A DNA stretch of 13,126 nucleotides, taken from positions 1 to 13,126 of the forward strand of contig NW_003109325.1 of assembly GCF_000003605.2 (NCBI RefSeq), given 5' to 3'. The notes beneath the pieces are model-generated. The model had not been told where the DNA came from. It did not search any database and was given only the letters and a program-made list of their open reading frames with translations. Below, piece after piece: positions 11,316 through 13,126 of the stretch. The position numbers and the translations under genes are program-made. The DNA comes from Saccoglossus kowalevskii (Eukaryota; Hemichordata; Enteropneusta; Harrimaniidae). The stretch's first letter is position 1; every line of letters starts with the position of its first letter.

Positions 11316-11656
11316 ACTTTCCAACATCTGTTTATCCTTGGCAAAAAGGCAATCACTTCAAGGGACTTTCAAACATCTGTTTCTCCCTGGCAAACTGGCA
11401 ATCACTTCAAGGACCTCCCAACATCCGCTTATCACTGACAAAACGGCAATCACTTCAAGGGACCTCCCAAACATCTGTTTATCACTGGCAAAATGTCGAT
11501 CTCTTCACGGTACTTCCAAACATCTGTGTATCACTGGCAAAAAGTCAATCACTTCATGGTTATTCCAAACATTTGTTATCATGGGCAAAATGTCAATCAC
11601 TTCAAGGACTTTCAAACATTTGTTTATCACTGGCAAAATGTCAATCACTTCATGGT
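11316..11656 (+). repeat. Block of seven diverged units inside the array
   Basis: Seven units of 47-50 bp differ from the consensus at many sites. Examples are ACTTTCCAACATC, TTTATCCTTGG, AAAAAGGCAATC, ACCTCCCAACATCCGC, GACAAAACGG, GTCGATCTCTTCACGG and GGTTATTCC. Four of them have TTCAAGG where the core has TTCATGG, the same change seen in the degenerate left edge at about 24-31. Several have GTTTATC instead of GTCTATC. These look like older units that escaped homogenisation. They lie between homogeneous units on both sides, so they mark an internal seam and not the present end. Confidence 0.9.
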
Positions 11657-12626
11657 ACTTCCAAACATCTGTCTATCACTGGCAAAATGTCAATCACTTC
11701 ATGGTACTTCCAAACATCTGTCTATCATTGGCAAAATGTCAATCACTTTCATGTACTTCCAAACATTTGTCTATCACTGGCAAAATGTCAATCACTTCAT
11801 GGTACTTCCAAACATCTGTTTATCACTGGCAAAATGTCAATCACTTCATGGTACTTCCAAACATTTGTTTATCACTGGCAAAATGTCAATCACTTCATGG
11901 TACTTCTAAACATCTGTCTATCACTGGCAAAATGTCAATCACTTCATGGTACTTCCAAACATCTGTCTATCACTGGCAAAATGTCAATCACTTCATGGTA
12001 CTTCCAAACATCTGTCTATCATTGGCAAAATGTCAATCACTTCATGTACTTCCAAACATCTGTCTATCACTGGCAAAATGTCAATCACTTCATGTACTTC
12101 CAAACATCTGTCTATCACTGGCAAAATGTCAATCACTTCATGGTACTTCCAAACATCTGTCTATCACTGGCAAAATGTCAATCACTTCATGGTACTTCCA
12201 AACATCTGTCTATCACTGGCAAAATGTCAATCACTTCGTGGTACTTCCAAACATCTGTCTATCATTGGCAAAATGTCAATCACTTCATGGTACTTCCAAA
12301 CATCTGTCTATCATTGGCAAAATGTCAATCACTTCATGTACTTCCAAACATCTGTCTATCATTGGCAAAATGTCAATCACTTCATGGTACTTCCAAACAT
12401 CTGTCTATCATTGGCAAAATGTCAATCACTTCATGGTACTTCCAAACATCTGTCTATCACTGGCAAAATGTCAATCACTTCATGGTACTTCCAAACATCT
12501 GTCTATCACTGGCAAAATGTCAATCACTTCATGGTACTTCCAAACATCTGTCTATCACTGGCAAAATGTCAATCACTTCATGGTACTTCCAAACATCTGT
12601 CTATCACTGGCAAAATGTCAATCACT
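11657..12626 (+). repeat. Distal homogeneous sub-array with abrupt truncated end
   Basis: About 20 units beyond the diverged block. Three of the first five (starting 11755, 11804 and 11853) carry ATTTG or GTTTATC, as in the diverged block, and the unit at 11706 has CACTTTC with one extra T. The rest are near-consensus. No ATATC unit occurs here. The last unit starts at 12585 and is cut at ATCACT (12626), 42 bp in, where it meets GTTACAAAATAAAAATAG. There is no gradual decay at this junction, unlike the left edge. Confidence 0.9.
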
Positions 12627-12836
12627 GTTACAAAATAAAAATAGTTGTTTTGTTGTGTCACATGGATTATTTATTATATAGGGCTTAACCTTTTCACCAC
12701 CAGAGTTTCTTTCAAATTTTTCTGCACCTTTTTCTTATATTATTCAATATTTCTTGAAATGAATCCTAATTTTGGAGCCAACTGGCAACACTTGGGTCAA
12801 TTTTCAGTTTTTACTCCAACAAATTGGCTATTTTTA

Positions 12837-12846
12837 TTTTTTTTTT
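12837..12846 (+). repeat. Poly-T tract
   Basis: Ten T in a row, preceded by CTATTTTTA and followed by GGAAGGAAAG. Homopolymers like this are common in AT-rich eukaryotic DNA. It could be the complement of a short poly-A tail of a minus-strand retroposed element, but I see no body of such an element or target-site duplication around it. Confidence 0.8.
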
Positions 12847-12964
12847 GGAAGGAAAGTATAGAATTTGTGAAGGGAAAAAAGGGAACTGGTGGTGAAAGGC
12901 TTAATTTATTTGCCGGGTAATATTTGTGCTTATTTTGCTGGCAGCTTAAATGTGATGAATTAAA

Positions 12965-13103
12965 ACTCAGCAAATATTCAAACTTAACAATAAAATAAAA
13001 AAATTTATTATATTTTTTTCCTTCACGAACTAGTGAATTAGAGACTCAGTGAATCATATTGCACCACAAACCTACTATTTAAAATTATACTCAGTGAATA
13101 TTT
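12965..13103. repeat. Short dispersed motif ACTCAGTGAAT and relatives
   Basis: ACTCAGTGAAT occurs at 13044-13054 and again at 13089, where it runs on as ACTCAGTGAATATTT. Related strings are ACTAGTGAAT at 13029 and ACTCAGCAAATATT at 12965. A small inverted repeat, TTCAC (13022-13026) and GTGAA (13033-13037) with a six-base loop, lies in the same stretch. Four related copies in 139 bases exceeds what I would expect of random AT-rich DNA and fits the terminal or internal part of an interspersed element. I cannot name a family. Confidence 0.5.
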
Positions 13104-13126
13104 CCTTTCCACTTTCTGGTTCAATA

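Larger units (their letters stand above)
33..12626 (+). repeat. Giant 48/49-bp tandem repeat array (about 259 units)
   Basis: Head-to-tail units, all in one orientation, fill 96% of the window. Taking the unit to begin at ACTTCCAAAC, landmarks are CATCTGTCTATCACTGG (positions 10-26), CAAAATGTCAATC (27-39) and ACTTCATGGT (40-49). The consensus has 15 A, 15 T, 13 C and 6 G, so it is about 39% GC, strongly C-over-G skewed on this strand, and contains no CpG. Four sites vary repeatedly: position 6 C or T, position 23 C or T, position 33 G or A, and one or two G at 47-48, giving 48 or 49 bp. By hand count of about 251 regular units, about 158 are 49 bp and 93 are 48 bp; about 59 carry T at 23. Units with T at 6 start at 179, 955, 2267, 2413, 3046, 3926, 4949, 5824, 6985, 7033, 7227, 7568, 7616, 9277, 10055 and 11902. 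I see no spacers, no coding signal and no mobile-element protein. Whether it is transcribed cannot be told from sequence. Confidence 0.98.
12627..13126. other. AT-rich right flank, no gene seen
   Basis: Five hundred bases of AT-rich sequence unlike the repeat unit. A frame at 12645-12920 is open for 91 codons but begins at TTG; its first ATG is at 12759, leaving about 53 codons. The peptide is low in complexity and rich in F, L and I, and I recognise no domain in it. No tRNA, promoter or splice structure can be supported. The last 160 bases contain repeated short motifs (annotated separately) that suggest a dispersed repeat or transposon remnant continuing past the window. Confidence 0.7.

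Noticed and set aside
33-12626. CRISPR array
   Set aside because: Units abut with no unique spacers and no cas genes are present.
33-12626. Array of tRNA or small RNA genes
   Set aside because: The unit is too short for a tRNA, shows no cloverleaf or strong hairpin, and has no terminator-like T run.
33-12626. Whole array as an assembly artefact of read stacking
   Set aside because: Distinct variant orders, one diverged block and non-periodic mosaics show real linked variation. The exact copy number of the perfect runs remains uncertain.
12778-12806. ACTGGCAACACTTGGGTCAATTTT in the flank as a decayed repeat unit
   Set aside because: It shares ACTGGCAA and TCAAT with the unit, but the spacing differs and the surrounding bases do not align, so chance is the simpler explanation.
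12645-12920. 91-codon open frame in the right flank
   Set aside because: It starts at TTG, with the first ATG 38 codons in; the peptide is low-complexity from AT-rich DNA and has no recognisable domain.

Overview
The window is almost entirely one non-coding tandem-repeat array (a long minisatellite or satellite). It runs from the left edge to base 12626 and is followed by 500 bases of AT-rich single-copy-looking sequence. I find no gene that I can support on either strand. The unit is 49 bp, with a common 48 bp form. I read about 259 copies by eye, all head-to-tail in the same orientation. The organism is almost certainly a eukaryote: no bacterial gene organisation appears in 13 kb, the array is very long and nearly homogeneous, the unit has no CpG, and the right flank is AT-rich with homopolymers. 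An invertebrate animal is my best guess, mainly from the style of the right flank, and I cannot name a taxon.

Layout. Bases 1-81 are a degenerate edge unit and a half, so the array may extend left beyond the window. Bases 82-11315 are the homogeneous core, where units differ mostly at four positions: C or T at unit position 6, C or T at position 23, G or A at position 33, and one or two G at positions 47-48 (which sets 48 or 49 bp). Bases 11316-11656 hold seven strongly diverged units. Bases 11657-12626 return to near-consensus units, and the array stops abruptly inside a unit at 12626. Bases 12627-13126 are flank, with a poly-T run and several copies of a short ACTCAGTGAAT-type motif.

Inside the core the four variable sites act as a barcode that reveals the array's history. 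There is an adjacent 16-unit (778 bp) tandem duplication (8983-9760 and 9761-10538), and a 243 bp haplotype block present three times (4268, 8202 and 10830). A 14-unit block at the left end recurs about 2.23 kb to the right, and a weaker 16-17 unit match lies between 955-1783 and 7179-7956. The array is therefore a mosaic built by repeated block duplication, without one regular higher-order period.

The very long open frames (for example 77-7234 and 7271-12688) arise because the consensus unit lacks stop codons in all three forward frames. Each 49 bp unit rotates the frame. I treat these frames as artefacts of the repeat and do not annotate them as CDS; one mild anomaly in where the stops fall is listed in the findings. 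All unit counts and block matches were made by hand and may be off by a few units.
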